Below are positions 52,961 to 60,936 of a stretch of 64,000 nt of DNA, one piece after another. Where the stretch lies: assembly GCA_963660485.1 (NCBI GenBank), contig CAVKYH010000007.1:1-64000 (forward strand), in the 5' to 3' direction. Made by a program: the position numbers and the translations under genes. The first letter of the stretch is position 1. Every line of letters starts with the position of its first letter. Source of the stretch: UBA6398 sp963660485 (GTDB lineage: Bacteria; Bacteroidota; Bacteroidia; Bacteroidales; Bacteroidaceae). The notes beneath the pieces were generated by a model. It saw only the letters and a program-made list of their open reading frames with translations, was not told the DNA's origin and searched no databases.

Positions 52961-55749
52961 CTACCGAAGAAAGAATAAGACAACTCATGCACCAAAGGGT
53001 TCTTATCCTTGATGGCGCCATGGGTACAATGATTCAGAGCTATAATCTGCAAGAAGAAGATTATCGTGGTGAACGCTTCAAGGACTTGCCGGGAATCCAG
53101 AAAGGCAATAATGATTTGCTTGTCATCACTCGTCCCGATGTGATTGGAGATATTCATCGCAAATACCTTGAAGCCGGTGCTGATATCATAGAAACTAATT
53201 CTTTTAGTTCTCAACGTATCTCCATGGACGACTATGGGGCATGTGATTATTGTACTGAGCTAAACTTGGAGGCAGCAAGATTGGCTCGAAAATACGCCGA
53301 TGAATTCACACAAAAGACGCCGGAAAAACCACGATTTGTAGCGGGCTCAATAGGACCGACCAACAAAACATGTTCGCTCAGTCCCGACGTAAACAATCCG
53401 TCGCTTAGAAATATTACTTTCGACGAATTAGCATCAGCTTATAAGGAGCAAATTATAGCTCTGATAAACGGCGGCGTAGATATCCTCTTAATTGAAACAA
53501 TCTTCGACTCGCTAAATGCAAAAGCGGCATTGTATGCCGCGCAAGATGCTATGGAAGAAACAGGAAAGAAACTTCCTGTCATGCTTTCCGTAACAATTGC
53601 AGACAAAGCGGGGCGAACTCTTTCGGGGCAGACTCTCGAGGCTTTTGTGGCTTCCATAGACCATGCAGGAGTGATGTCGGTGGGATTGAATTGCTCGTTT
53701 GGCGCGAGTGATATGAAGCCTTTTCTTGAATCTCTGTCTTCGTTTGCGCCTTATTTCATATCAGTATATCCTAATGCCGGACTGCCCGACGAAATGGGGC
53801 AATACAAACAGACTCCGCAGGAGATGGCTGTGCAGGTGCAGGAATTCGTTGACGAAGGATTGGTCAACATCATTGGCGGCTGCTGCGGAACTACCGACAA
53901 GTTCATTGCCGAATACGAAAAGATTATCAGAAAAGACGGCAAATACAAGGCTCCGCATATTCCGGTTGAAAGAGATCATAAGTTATGGCTTTCTGGTTTG
54001 GAGGTAAAGAAACTTGAAGCTGGCGGAAGCTTTATGAATATCGGGGAGCGGTGTAACGTTGCCGGTTCGCGCAAGTTCCTGCGTCTTATAAAGGAGAAGA
54101 AATACGAAGAAGCGCTTTCCATTGCGCGCAAACAGGTTGACGACGGTGCCCAAGTGCTTGATATAAATTTCGATGACGGTTTGCTTGACGCCAAAGAAGA
54201 GATGATTCATTTTCTCAACCTGCTTACTTCCGACCCCGACATAGCCCGTGTGCCTTTGATGATAGATTCTTCAAAATGGGACGTTGTAATGGCGGGTTTG
54301 AAGTGTGTTCAGGGAAAATGTATCGTCAATTCCATTTCCTTGAAAGAAGGAGAGGAAAAATTCCTCTCTCATGCACGCCAATTGCGCAAGATTGGTGCAG
54401 CTACTGTGGTTATGGCTTTCGATGAAATCGGACAGGCTACAGACTTCAAGCGCAAAATAGAGATTTGTGAGCGCGCCTATAATTTGCTTACCCAAAAAGT
54501 AGGGTTCCCTCCCGAAGATATTATTTTCGATCCCAATGTCTTGTCAATCGCTACCGGCATGGCAGAACACGATCGATACGCTCTCGATTTTATAGAAGCT
54601 ACCGGCTGGATTCGCAAAAACCTTCCCTACGCCCATATCAGCGGTGGAATCAGCAATTTGTCGTTTTCTTTCCGAGGCAACAACTATGTGCGTGCCGCGC
54701 TGAACGCTGTTTTCCTTTACCACACTATTGCAGAAGGAATGGACATGGGTATTGTAAATCCGTCCACTCCGATAACCTACGAAGATATCGACAAGGAACA
54801 GTTGAAAGTCTTTGACGATGCGATAATGTACAGTTCACCCGATGCGCCGCAGCATCTCATTGATTTGGCCGACAAGTTGCTTGAACAACAAAACGCCGAG
54901 GGAGGAGTGCTTACCAAGGGCAAAAAAAGCGCAACGGACGCATGGCGCGAAGAATGCGTGGAAAAACGTCTCTCATACGCTTTGCGTAAAGGTATAACCG
55001 ATTATATCGAAAAAGACATTCACGAAGCGCTCGAGAAATACCCAAAGGCTGTGGATATAATTGAAGGGCCGTTGATGGACGCAATGAACGAAGTGGGAGT
55101 ATTGTTTGGTGCAGGAAAGATGTTCTTGCCGCAGGTTGTGAAAACCGCTCGCACGATGAAAGCTGCCGTTTCCATTCTCCAGCCGGTGATTGAGCAACAG
55201 AAGAAAGGCGGCAACGAGTCTCAGACCAAACTTCCCGAAGTGCTCATAGCTACTGTCAAGGGTGATGTGCACGATATAGGCAAAAACATTGTTGCCACCG
55301 TGCTTTCATGCAACAATTTCAACGTAATCGACCTTGGCGTGATGACTCCTCCCGACAAAATCGTTGAGGCGGCAAAGAAAGACAATCCTGCCATTGTTGC
55401 TTTGAGCGGACTGATTACGCCCAGCCTTGAAGAAATGACCAAGGTTGCCGAAATGATGGAGGATGCCGGACTGAAAATGCCTATTATGGTGGGCGGTGCC
55501 ACAACTTCCGAACTTCATACGGCGTTGAAGATTGCCACAAGATACTCCGGAGTGGTGGCGTGGACCAAAGATGCGTCGCAGGCTGCCATTGTTGCCGAAA
55601 AATTGGTGAATCCCCGTACTTCTGCCAATTATTCTGCTGAATTGAACAGCCGCTACAAGGTGTTGCGGGCTGAACATGAGGCAAAGGAACAGAAACCTCA
55701 GGGCATGTCGCTCGAAGAAGCGCGGAAGCATAAGCCTCAACTTTTTTGA
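52957..55749 (+). CDS. metH: Cobalamin-dependent methionine synthase without activation domain
   Basis: Transfers a methyl group from methyltetrahydrofolate to homocysteine through B12, 930 residues. The homocysteine domain has the zinc cysteines in GLNCSFGA (about 246) and IGGCCGTTD (about 309-310). The pterin-binding domain (about 345-620) includes FMNIGERCNVAGS and DINFDDGLLD. The B12 module holds EGPLMDAMNEVG and the cobalt ligand motif GDVHDIGKNI (His near 772). The protein stops soon after, so the C-terminal AdoMet reactivation domain of the roughly 1230-residue E. coli enzyme is missing; this is, to my memory, normal in Bacteroidales, where reactivation is supplied separately. It overlaps smpB by four bases, and no B12 riboswitch can fit upstream. 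Confidence 0.93.
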   Translation: MTTEERIRQLMHQRVLILDGAMGTMIQSYNLQEEDYRGERFKDLPGIQKGNNDLLVITRPDVIGDIHRKYLEAGADIIETNSFSSQRISMDDYGACDYCTELNLEAARLARKYADEFTQKTPEKPRFVAGSIGPTNKTCSLSPDVNNPSLRNITFDELASAYKEQIIALINGGVDILLIETIFDSLNAKAALYAAQDAMEETGKKLPVMLSVTIADKAGRTLSGQTLEAFVASIDHAGVMSVGLNCSFGASDMKPFLESLSSFAPYFISVYPNAGLPDEMGQYKQTPQEMAVQVQEFVDEGLVNIIGGCCGTTDKFIAEYEKIIRKDGKYKAPHIPVERDHKLWLSGLEVKKLEAGGSFMNIGERCNVAGSRKFLRLIKEKKYEEALSIARKQVDDGAQVLDINFDDGLLDAKEEMIHFLNLLTSDPDIARVPLMIDSSKWDVVMAGLKCVQGKCIVNSISLKEGEEKFLSHARQLRKIGAATVVMAFDEIGQATDFKRKIEICERAYNLLTQKVGFPPEDIIFDPNVLSIATGMAEHDRYALDFIEATGWIRKNLPYAHISGGISNLSFSFRGNNYVRAALNAVFLYHTIAEGMDMGIVNPSTPITYEDIDKEQLKVFDDAIMYSSPDAPQHLIDLADKLLEQQNAEGGVLTKGKKSATDAWREECVEKRLSYALRKGITDYIEKDIHEALEKYPKAVDIIEGPLMDAMNEVGVLFGAGKMFLPQVVKTARTMKAAVSILQPVIEQQKKGGNESQTKLPEVLIATVKGDVHDIGKNIVATVLSCNNFNVIDLGVMTPPDKIVEAAKKDNPAIVALSGLITPSLEEMTKVAEMMEDAGLKMPIMVGGATTSELHTALKIATRYSGVVAWTKDASQAAIVAEKLVNPRTSANYSAELNSRYKVLRAEHEAKEQKPQGMSLEEARKHKPQLF

Positions 55750-55805
55750 CAAAAAGCAAATGTTTCTCCCGATGATTTCGTATCGTATTTTTGATATGCG
55801 CAAAG

Positions 55806-55889
55806 CGAATTTCCGATGTCAGACATAATTTAAATTCCAAGGCATCTAGTTTAAATTATGTCTGACATCGTTTTTACGATATGCCGGGA
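55806..55889. repeat. 21-bp-phased modular repeat, copy 8
   Basis: The core 55816-55868 has words ATGTCAGACAT, CCAAGGCATCT and ATGTCTGACAT with spacers AATTTAAATT and AGTTTAAATT; words 1 and 3 are complementary. The right spacer CGTTTTTACG leads in phase to a possible outer word ATATGCCGGGA. It lies between metH and the GH78-like gene. Confidence 0.9.
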
Positions 55890-55951
55890 AATTTTCGGGG
55901 AATCTATATACCATAAAATCAGAACAGTATAATAATAACCTAAAATAAGAA

Positions 55952-57595
55952 ATGAGAAGATTAAAAATTGCATTGACGGCTATGCTTGCGCTTGTTGCTG
56001 TGGCAAGAGTGGGAGCCGAAGATGTTTTCAAGCAAGACAGAAGTCGTTGGCTGCAAATTGCCGAACAGTCAAAGCCCAAATTGCACAAAACTGTGCTATA
56101 TCCTAAAACCGTGGTGAATGCGGTTAAGGACAATTCCGCATTTCAGGGATGGAAATATGAGAAATCGGGTGATCCACAAGACATCTACAATAAAAGTTTC
56201 CGGCAGGTGCGTTCCGTTACATTCGACCTCGGACGGCATGCAGTGGGTTACGTTTCATTGCACTTCAAGGGATTGAGCAACAGTCAGGACGCCCCGATAA
56301 GGGTAAAGGTTTTCTGCGGAGAATTGCCTGCCGAACTCAACACACCATTGCCCGAAAATTGGACCGGGGCGTTGAGCCGCGCGTGGATGCAGGACGAAAT
56401 TCTCACGGTGGAGCGTATGGATACCACTATAACCATTGCCCGGAGAATGGCATGCCGTTACATAAAGTTGGAACTGCTTGCAGAATCTGCCGGATTTGAT
56501 TTTGCTATCGACAAGGTCTCGTTTGCAGCAGTGAGTTCGGCGCAGGAGGATCATTTTTCCTTGCCTGCGGAATGCAATGACGATATAAAGAAAATACGCG
56601 AGGTAGCTGTAAACACATTGCAGGAATGTATGCAAACCGTGTACGAAGACGGTCCGAAGCGCGACCGGCGTCTGTGGCTCGGCGACCTTTATCTGGAATC
56701 GCTTGCCAATATGTATTCTTTCCAGACCCATGAACTGACGCGCCGGTGTCTCTATCTGTTTGCCGGACTTACCTCTGAAAACGGAATAATATACGCCAAC
56801 AGTTTTGAAACCCCTGCTCCACATCCGCAATATTCCTGTTATCTTTTGTCGTACAACCTTTTGTATATCTCCTCGTTGCTTGAATATGTGAAAGCCACGG
56901 GCGACACGGCAACGGGAAATGACTTGTGGAAAGTGGCAAACCGCCAGTTGCAGGACGCAATGGAGTATGTAAACAACGACGGACTGTTTGATACTTCCTA
57001 CCGTCCCACTTGGCTCTTCTTTGATTGGAGAAACGGGCTCGACGTTAACGTATGCATTCAAGGTTCCATGATATATGCTTTAAGTCAAATGGAAGAACTT
57101 ACCAAACTGTTGGGCATCAAGGGAGATTTTGCCAAATGGAAGTCAATGGGCAACAAGATGAAATCATACGCCCTGCGCAATATGTACGACAGCAACAAGC
57201 GCGTGTTTCTTTCGGGCAAAGACAAGCAATTTTCAGTGCTGAGCCAGGTGTGGATGATCAAAGCCGGAGTGATTGCCGGCAAGAAAGCGCAATACGCCAT
57301 GCGCACGGCAATGGCCGATGCCCAATGTGTGAAGCCCGGCACGCCCTATGCCACTCACTATGTCATAGATGCCATGCTGCAATGCGGCATGAACAAGGAA
57401 GCAAAAGACTATATGGTATATTATTGGGGCGGAATGGTGAAAAAGGGAGCCGACACATTCTGGGAGGCATACGATCCCAACGACGATTTCATCTCGCCTT
57501 ATAGTTTTTCGCCGCTCAACAGTGCCTGCCACGCTTGGAGTTGTACTCCCGTTTACTTCATTCATCGCTATCCGCAGGTATTCCAGACGAAATAA
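55952..57595 (+). CDS. Secreted GH78-like alpha-L-rhamnosidase (six-hairpin glycosidase)
   Basis: Protein of 547 residues with a signal peptide (MRRLKIALTAMLALVAVARVGA). A beta-sandwich (about 90-190, DLGRHAVGYVSLHFKG and CRYIKLELL) precedes an (alpha/alpha)6 barrel with the rhamnosidase phrase YEDGPKRDRRLWLGDLYLE, whose D/R/D residues bind substrate, then LFFDWRNGLDVNVCIQG and a final GADTFWEAYDPND containing a likely catalytic Glu, and HAWSCTPVYF. It is shorter than typical GH78 enzymes of 700-1000 residues, lacking additional N- and C-terminal sandwiches, so the substrate might differ. The gene stands alone with a terminator downstream. Confidence 0.85.
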   Translation: MRRLKIALTAMLALVAVARVGAEDVFKQDRSRWLQIAEQSKPKLHKTVLYPKTVVNAVKDNSAFQGWKYEKSGDPQDIYNKSFRQVRSVTFDLGRHAVGYVSLHFKGLSNSQDAPIRVKVFCGELPAELNTPLPENWTGALSRAWMQDEILTVERMDTTITIARRMACRYIKLELLAESAGFDFAIDKVSFAAVSSAQEDHFSLPAECNDDIKKIREVAVNTLQECMQTVYEDGPKRDRRLWLGDLYLESLANMYSFQTHELTRRCLYLFAGLTSENGIIYANSFETPAPHPQYSCYLLSYNLLYISSLLEYVKATGDTATGNDLWKVANRQLQDAMEYVNNDGLFDTSYRPTWLFFDWRNGLDVNVCIQGSMIYALSQMEELTKLLGIKGDFAKWKSMGNKMKSYALRNMYDSNKRVFLSGKDKQFSVLSQVWMIKAGVIAGKKAQYAMRTAMADAQCVKPGTPYATHYVIDAMLQCGMNKEAKDYMVYYWGGMVKKGADTFWEAYDPNDDFISPYSFSPLNSACHAWSCTPVYFIHRYPQVFQTK

Positions 57596-57614
57596 ACCAT
57601 TCGGTTTCAAGCAG

Positions 57615-57645
57615 AAAGGACACTCTTTTCAGGGTGTCCTTTTTC
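57615..57645 (+). terminator. Terminator of the GH78-like gene
   Basis: Arms AAAGGACACTC and GGGTGTCCTTT (one G-T pair) with a short loop and a following T run, 20 bp past the stop codon. Confidence 0.85.
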
Positions 57646-57958
57646 GCGTTTCCTTTCGAAGGGAAAAGGCAAAAACAGCAGGGAATGCCGTATGCCTGTA
57701 AAGCCTCTTTTTCAAGACACCACGGTCTTCCTCTCAAGAGACCACGGTCTCTTTGCCAAGGCACCGGGGCCTCGTTATTCAAGCATCAAACCGATGTGTC
57801 GGCATATACATATATATAATGTGTATTCCCACTTAAAAAGTGTATAATACAGCGCTATAAGCCCCAATAATCATTAAAAAGCCGGCCATAACGTATCGGT
57901 TAAGATTTTTATTCCTACTTTTGGCTCGAGTAAAAACAAATATAAAACCTATAAAGCG
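57646..57958. other. Non-coding gap before the OmpA-family gene
   Basis: About 310 bp without a gene. It contains the triple short-hairpin array at 57713-57774 and an AT-rich segment leading to the OmpA-family start. No clear promoter consensus was seen. Confidence 0.5.
57713..57774. repeat. Array of three short hairpins
   Basis: Three similar units each start with CAAG and form a short stem: AAGACaccacGGTCTT (57714-57729), AGAGACCacGGTCTCT (57737-57752, perfect 7-bp arms) and AGGCaccgggGCCT (57759-57772). The spacing is about 22-23 bp. Possibly a regulatory leader or degraded repeat. Confidence 0.6.
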
Positions 57959-58828
57959 ATGAGAAAAGACATTTTACTGTATGTTCCGCTTTTGGCGGCA
58001 GGGCTTTTGGTAAGCAGCTGCGCAAGCAAGAAAAGTTTGGAAAACTGTCAGAACGAGAATAAAGTATTGTCGGCCAACTACCAGAAGACGAAAGACAAAC
58101 TAGCAGATGTTCAGGCACAACTTGCGGCAAGCAAGGCACGCGTAACCAGTTTGCAAGACCAATTGGCACAGGCACGCAGCGACTATGAGAGACTGCAGGC
58201 ATCTTTGGACAAGAGCTTGACGGCAGGAAGCCAGACCAACATGAACATATCGAAACTGGTTGACCAGATAAACGAGTCGAACCAATACATTCGCCATCTC
58301 GTGGAAGTGAAGAGCAAGAGCGATTCGCTCAACATGGTGCTCACCAACAATCTCACCCGTTCGCTGTCGCAGGCAGAGCAGAAAGAAGTGAATGTGCAGG
58401 TGCTCAAAGGCGTGGTTTACATCTCGCTTGCCGACAACATGCTGTACAAGAGCGGAAGCTACGAGATAAACGATCGCGCAGCCGAAACACTCAGCAAGAT
58501 AGCAAAGATAATTCAAGACTACAAGGACTACGATGTGCTTGTAGAGGGTAACACAGACAATGTGCCCATCTCGCGCCAAAACATAAGGAACAACTGGGAT
58601 TTGAGCTGCCTCAGAGCATCGAGCGTAGTGCAGTATTTGCAAAACAACTACGGCATAGACCCCAAGAGACTCACAGCCGGCGGACGCGGAGAGTATAATC
58701 CGCTCACGGGCAACGACAGTGAACTCGGCAAACAGCGCAACCGCCGTACACAAATCATCATCACGCCGAAACTTGACCAGTTCATGGATTTGATAGACAA
58801 AGCTCCGAAAGAAAACGACAACGAATAA
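57959..58828 (+). CDS. OmpA-family peptidoglycan-binding lipoprotein
   Basis: Outer-membrane lipoprotein of 289 residues. The signal ends in the lipobox VSSC (C21). Residues about 35-135 form a long coiled coil (repeated KLADVQAQLAASKARV and LQDQLAQARSDYERL type heptads), which would span the periplasm. Residues about 150-275 are an OmpA-C domain with DVLVEGNTDNVPISR, containing the D and R that bind diaminopimelate, and GGRGEYNPLTGNDSELGKQRNRRTQIII. It should tie the outer membrane to peptidoglycan. No partner is adjacent; a strong terminator follows. Confidence 0.92.
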   Translation: MRKDILLYVPLLAAGLLVSSCASKKSLENCQNENKVLSANYQKTKDKLADVQAQLAASKARVTSLQDQLAQARSDYERLQASLDKSLTAGSQTNMNISKLVDQINESNQYIRHLVEVKSKSDSLNMVLTNNLTRSLSQAEQKEVNVQVLKGVVYISLADNMLYKSGSYEINDRAAETLSKIAKIIQDYKDYDVLVEGNTDNVPISRQNIRNNWDLSCLRASSVVQYLQNNYGIDPKRLTAGGRGEYNPLTGNDSELGKQRNRRTQIIITPKLDQFMDLIDKAPKENDNE

Positions 58829-58859
58829 TCCCGACAGGAACCATTGTTGAAACCATAAT

Positions 58860-58896
58860 ACGTCCGCTCGCTTCATTGCCGGCGGACGTGTTTTTT
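58860..58896 (+). terminator. Terminator of the OmpA-family gene
   Basis: Arms ACGTCCGC (58860-58867) and GCGGACGT (58882-58889) followed by GTTTTTT, 31 bp past the stop codon. Confidence 0.85.
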
Positions 58897-58940
58897 ACAC
58901 CGTCATATCCAATGAAGACAATGCGGCATAAAACAGTGCG

Positions 58941-58976
58941 AAAAAAATACTCCGTTGAGGAAATCCCCAACGGAGT
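58941..58976 (-). terminator. Terminator of the acid phosphatase gene
   Basis: Arms ACTCCGTTG (58949-58957) and CAACGGAGT (58968-58976); on the minus strand it is followed by a run of seven T (complement of 58941-58947). It lies 25 bp past the stop codon. Confidence 0.85.
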
Positions 58977-59001
58977 TATCGATATATTCAGTCTATAAAA
59001 T

Positions 59002-59772
59002 TTACTTGCCGCTCTTTTTTACCTTGCCGTCCTTTACAAGACGCGCAAATTCTTTCTTGGCCTTGGCAAGTTGGGCAGTGAATCCCTCGTCTGCGTGCAA
59101 GCGGGCAATCAAAGCGCTCGCCACTACCCTGCCCGCGTCAACGTCGCTTTGATAATGCACTCCGCATATCACACGGCTTTGACCGAATTCAAAACCACGC
59201 TTGAGAATCTCATTCTGTCGGTCCACATTGATTTCTGCAAGCACAAGGGCCGTTGACCAACCGATGCAAGTGTGCCCGGAAGGATAGGAACCATTGGCAG
59301 AAAGCGATTTTTCATCATTAGGCGTGAGCGACTGCTCATTATAAAACATGAACGGACGCATACGCATGTAATGGTTTTTTGCTTCACGCGTTGCGAGATC
59401 TCCGGCGTCCTCTTGCATTCTGGTTATAAGCGTGTAGATTTCCGGAGTATTCTCTTTTGAAATCTTTATGCCAAATGCCTCGGAAAAAGCATTGGATATA
59501 CCTTCGCCGCCAAGCTTAGCATCTTCAAAAGCCTGCGGTCCGCGCGGTGTATGGCGCTGCATCTTACCCCAACGATATTGGGCTTCGTCGTAATTAAACT
59601 GCGCACTGCCCGGCTGAGGAGGCGGGGGCAAAAGATTAAGACTGCTTGCAACATCTTCCGACTTCAAAAAGTATTTGTCGGGGTGGTTACGCACATCATT
59701 GCCTTGGGCAAAACCCAAAACAACTGTTGTAAAGATTGACAGAACAACAAGCGTTATTCTTTTGTTCATCAT
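59002..59772 (-). CDS. Class A acid phosphatase (PAP2 superfamily), secreted
   Basis: Periplasmic phosphatase of 256 residues with a signal peptide (ITLVVLSIFTTVVLGFA). All three blocks of the class A/PAP2 signature are present: K-x6-R-P in KNHYMRMRP, P-S-G-H in GSYPSGHT, and S-R-x5-H-x3-D in SRVICGVHYQSDVDAG. A PPPPQPGS linker and the YRWGKMQRHTPRG segment match the non-specific acid phosphatases of the PhoN/PhoC kind. It should release phosphate from organic phosphomonoesters outside the cytoplasm. It follows the GT2 gene by 33 bp on the same strand. Confidence 0.92.
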   Translation of the reverse strand: MMNKRITLVVLSIFTTVVLGFAQGNDVRNHPDKYFLKSEDVASSLNLLPPPPQPGSAQFNYDEAQYRWGKMQRHTPRGPQAFEDAKLGGEGISNAFSEAFGIKISKENTPEIYTLITRMQEDAGDLATREAKNHYMRMRPFMFYNEQSLTPNDEKSLSANGSYPSGHTCIGWSTALVLAEINVDRQNEILKRGFEFGQSRVICGVHYQSDVDAGRVVASALIARLHADEGFTAQLAKAKKEFARLVKDGKVKKSGK

Positions 59773-59805
59773 GTTTGTATGGTTATTAAAGATTACAATT
59801 ATCGT

Positions 59806-60696
59806 TCAGAGCGAGCAAAAATAGCCCAACTTGTATAGCTTGAAAACAAAAAGCGATGGCCTGTTGCTCAAAAGGTTTGCCCTTTCAATTCTACCGAACA
59901 TCTTGTGCCAGGTAACCACAACTCCGTCAAGATTCAAGCGTTTCAATCTCAACGCCACCGAACCTACATGAGAAAAATTCTGTATGTCGCGCCCAAAACG
60001 GCGTAGATTTTTCATAGACTGTTCGGTCTTCAAAAGAAAATCTCTGTTGGTATCAAGCCCGTTATGCACAAGAGGGTTGTCTATATGCGTTATCTTGTAT
60101 CCGTCCTGCTTCAATCGCAATCCGAAAATCGTATCTTCGTATCCATACTCCACACAACTTTCATCGAAACGAATGTGCATGAAAACGTCGCGCCTTATCA
60201 TTACGTTGAATGTTGAGAAATGGGCATACGGGCTCGCTTTTCGGTATTCCAACGACCTTATTGCCGCAGCGCTTTGCTCGTAACGGAATCTCAGAGATAC
60301 GTCGGGCGATGGTTGTGTTCCCACGGCTTCGATTCCTCCTACCACAACTTCTGATTTGTTTTGCGTCTCAGCATAATATTTGTCGAGAAAATCTCCACGG
60401 GTAACCAGTGCGTCGCAATCAATAAAGAGCAAATAATCACCCTTGGCTTCGCGAGCCATATTATTTCGCGTTACGGCGCGACCAACGTTCTTTTCCGAGG
60501 AAATAAAACGGCAGCCAAACAAATCACAAGCCTTTCTCACATTTTCTATACCGCGTCCTTTTTGCGAGGCATCATTACCTACGATAATTTCGCACTCTTC
60601 TCCTTTCGACAACTTCAATTTCTCGACTTGCGCATTCAAAGCCCGTAATAACTCGGAGCAATCGTAATTGTATACTGGGACTAATATTGATATCAT
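59806..60696 (-). CDS. GT2 family glycosyltransferase
   Basis: Protein of 296 residues with the GT-A fold of family 2. The start MISILVPVYNYDCSELLRAL holds the first nucleotide-binding strand, EIIVGNDASQ the second, SEKNVGRAVTRNNMAREAKGD the conserved glycine-rich helix, and LLFIDCDALV the D-x-D metal motif. VEYGYEDTIFGLRLKQ supplies the E-D acceptor-base motif. There is no membrane segment. It would add a sugar to a surface glycan or lipid; the acceptor is unknown and no polysaccharide cluster is nearby. The phosphatase gene follows after 33 bp. Confidence 0.88.
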   Translation of the reverse strand: MISILVPVYNYDCSELLRALNAQVEKLKLSKGEECEIIVGNDASQKGRGIENVRKACDLFGCRFISSEKNVGRAVTRNNMAREAKGDYLLFIDCDALVTRGDFLDKYYAETQNKSEVVVGGIEAVGTQPSPDVSLRFRYEQSAAAIRSLEYRKASPYAHFSTFNVMIRRDVFMHIRFDESCVEYGYEDTIFGLRLKQDGYKITHIDNPLVHNGLDTNRDFLLKTEQSMKNLRRFGRDIQNFSHVGSVALRLKRLNLDGVVVTWHKMFGRIERANLLSNRPSLFVFKLYKLGYFCSL

Positions 60697-60850
60697 GATT
60701 ACCTTTCGCTTTTGTGAAATCGGCGTTCGCTTGCTTTAAGATTAGCCGCATAATGTTTTTATGGCAGTTAGCCTAATGCAAATGTACAAATTTATAGTTT
60801 AATACACATATTTTTATGACTACTTTCGGGCTTTTGTGTTATTTAATGTG

Positions 60851-60858
60851 TACTTTTG
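60851..60858 (+). promoter_or_regulatory. Candidate -7 element for the DUF4965 gene
   Basis: TACTTTTG matches TAnnTTTG; a TTTG lies only 14 bp upstream, too close for the usual -33. The element ends 78 bp before the preferred start codon. Confidence 0.4.
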
Positions 60859-60936
60859 TAGTGCATTTTTGTCGCAATGAAATATAAAAGGGAAAACGTT
60901 GCGACACCTTCCGAAACAATAAAAACATATAAACAT

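Noticed and set aside
57959..58828. OmpA-family lipoprotein as part of the tubulin/VWA system
   Set aside because: OmpA-type proteins have been linked to such systems, but this gene is 35 kb away with its own terminator; nothing here ties it to the operon.
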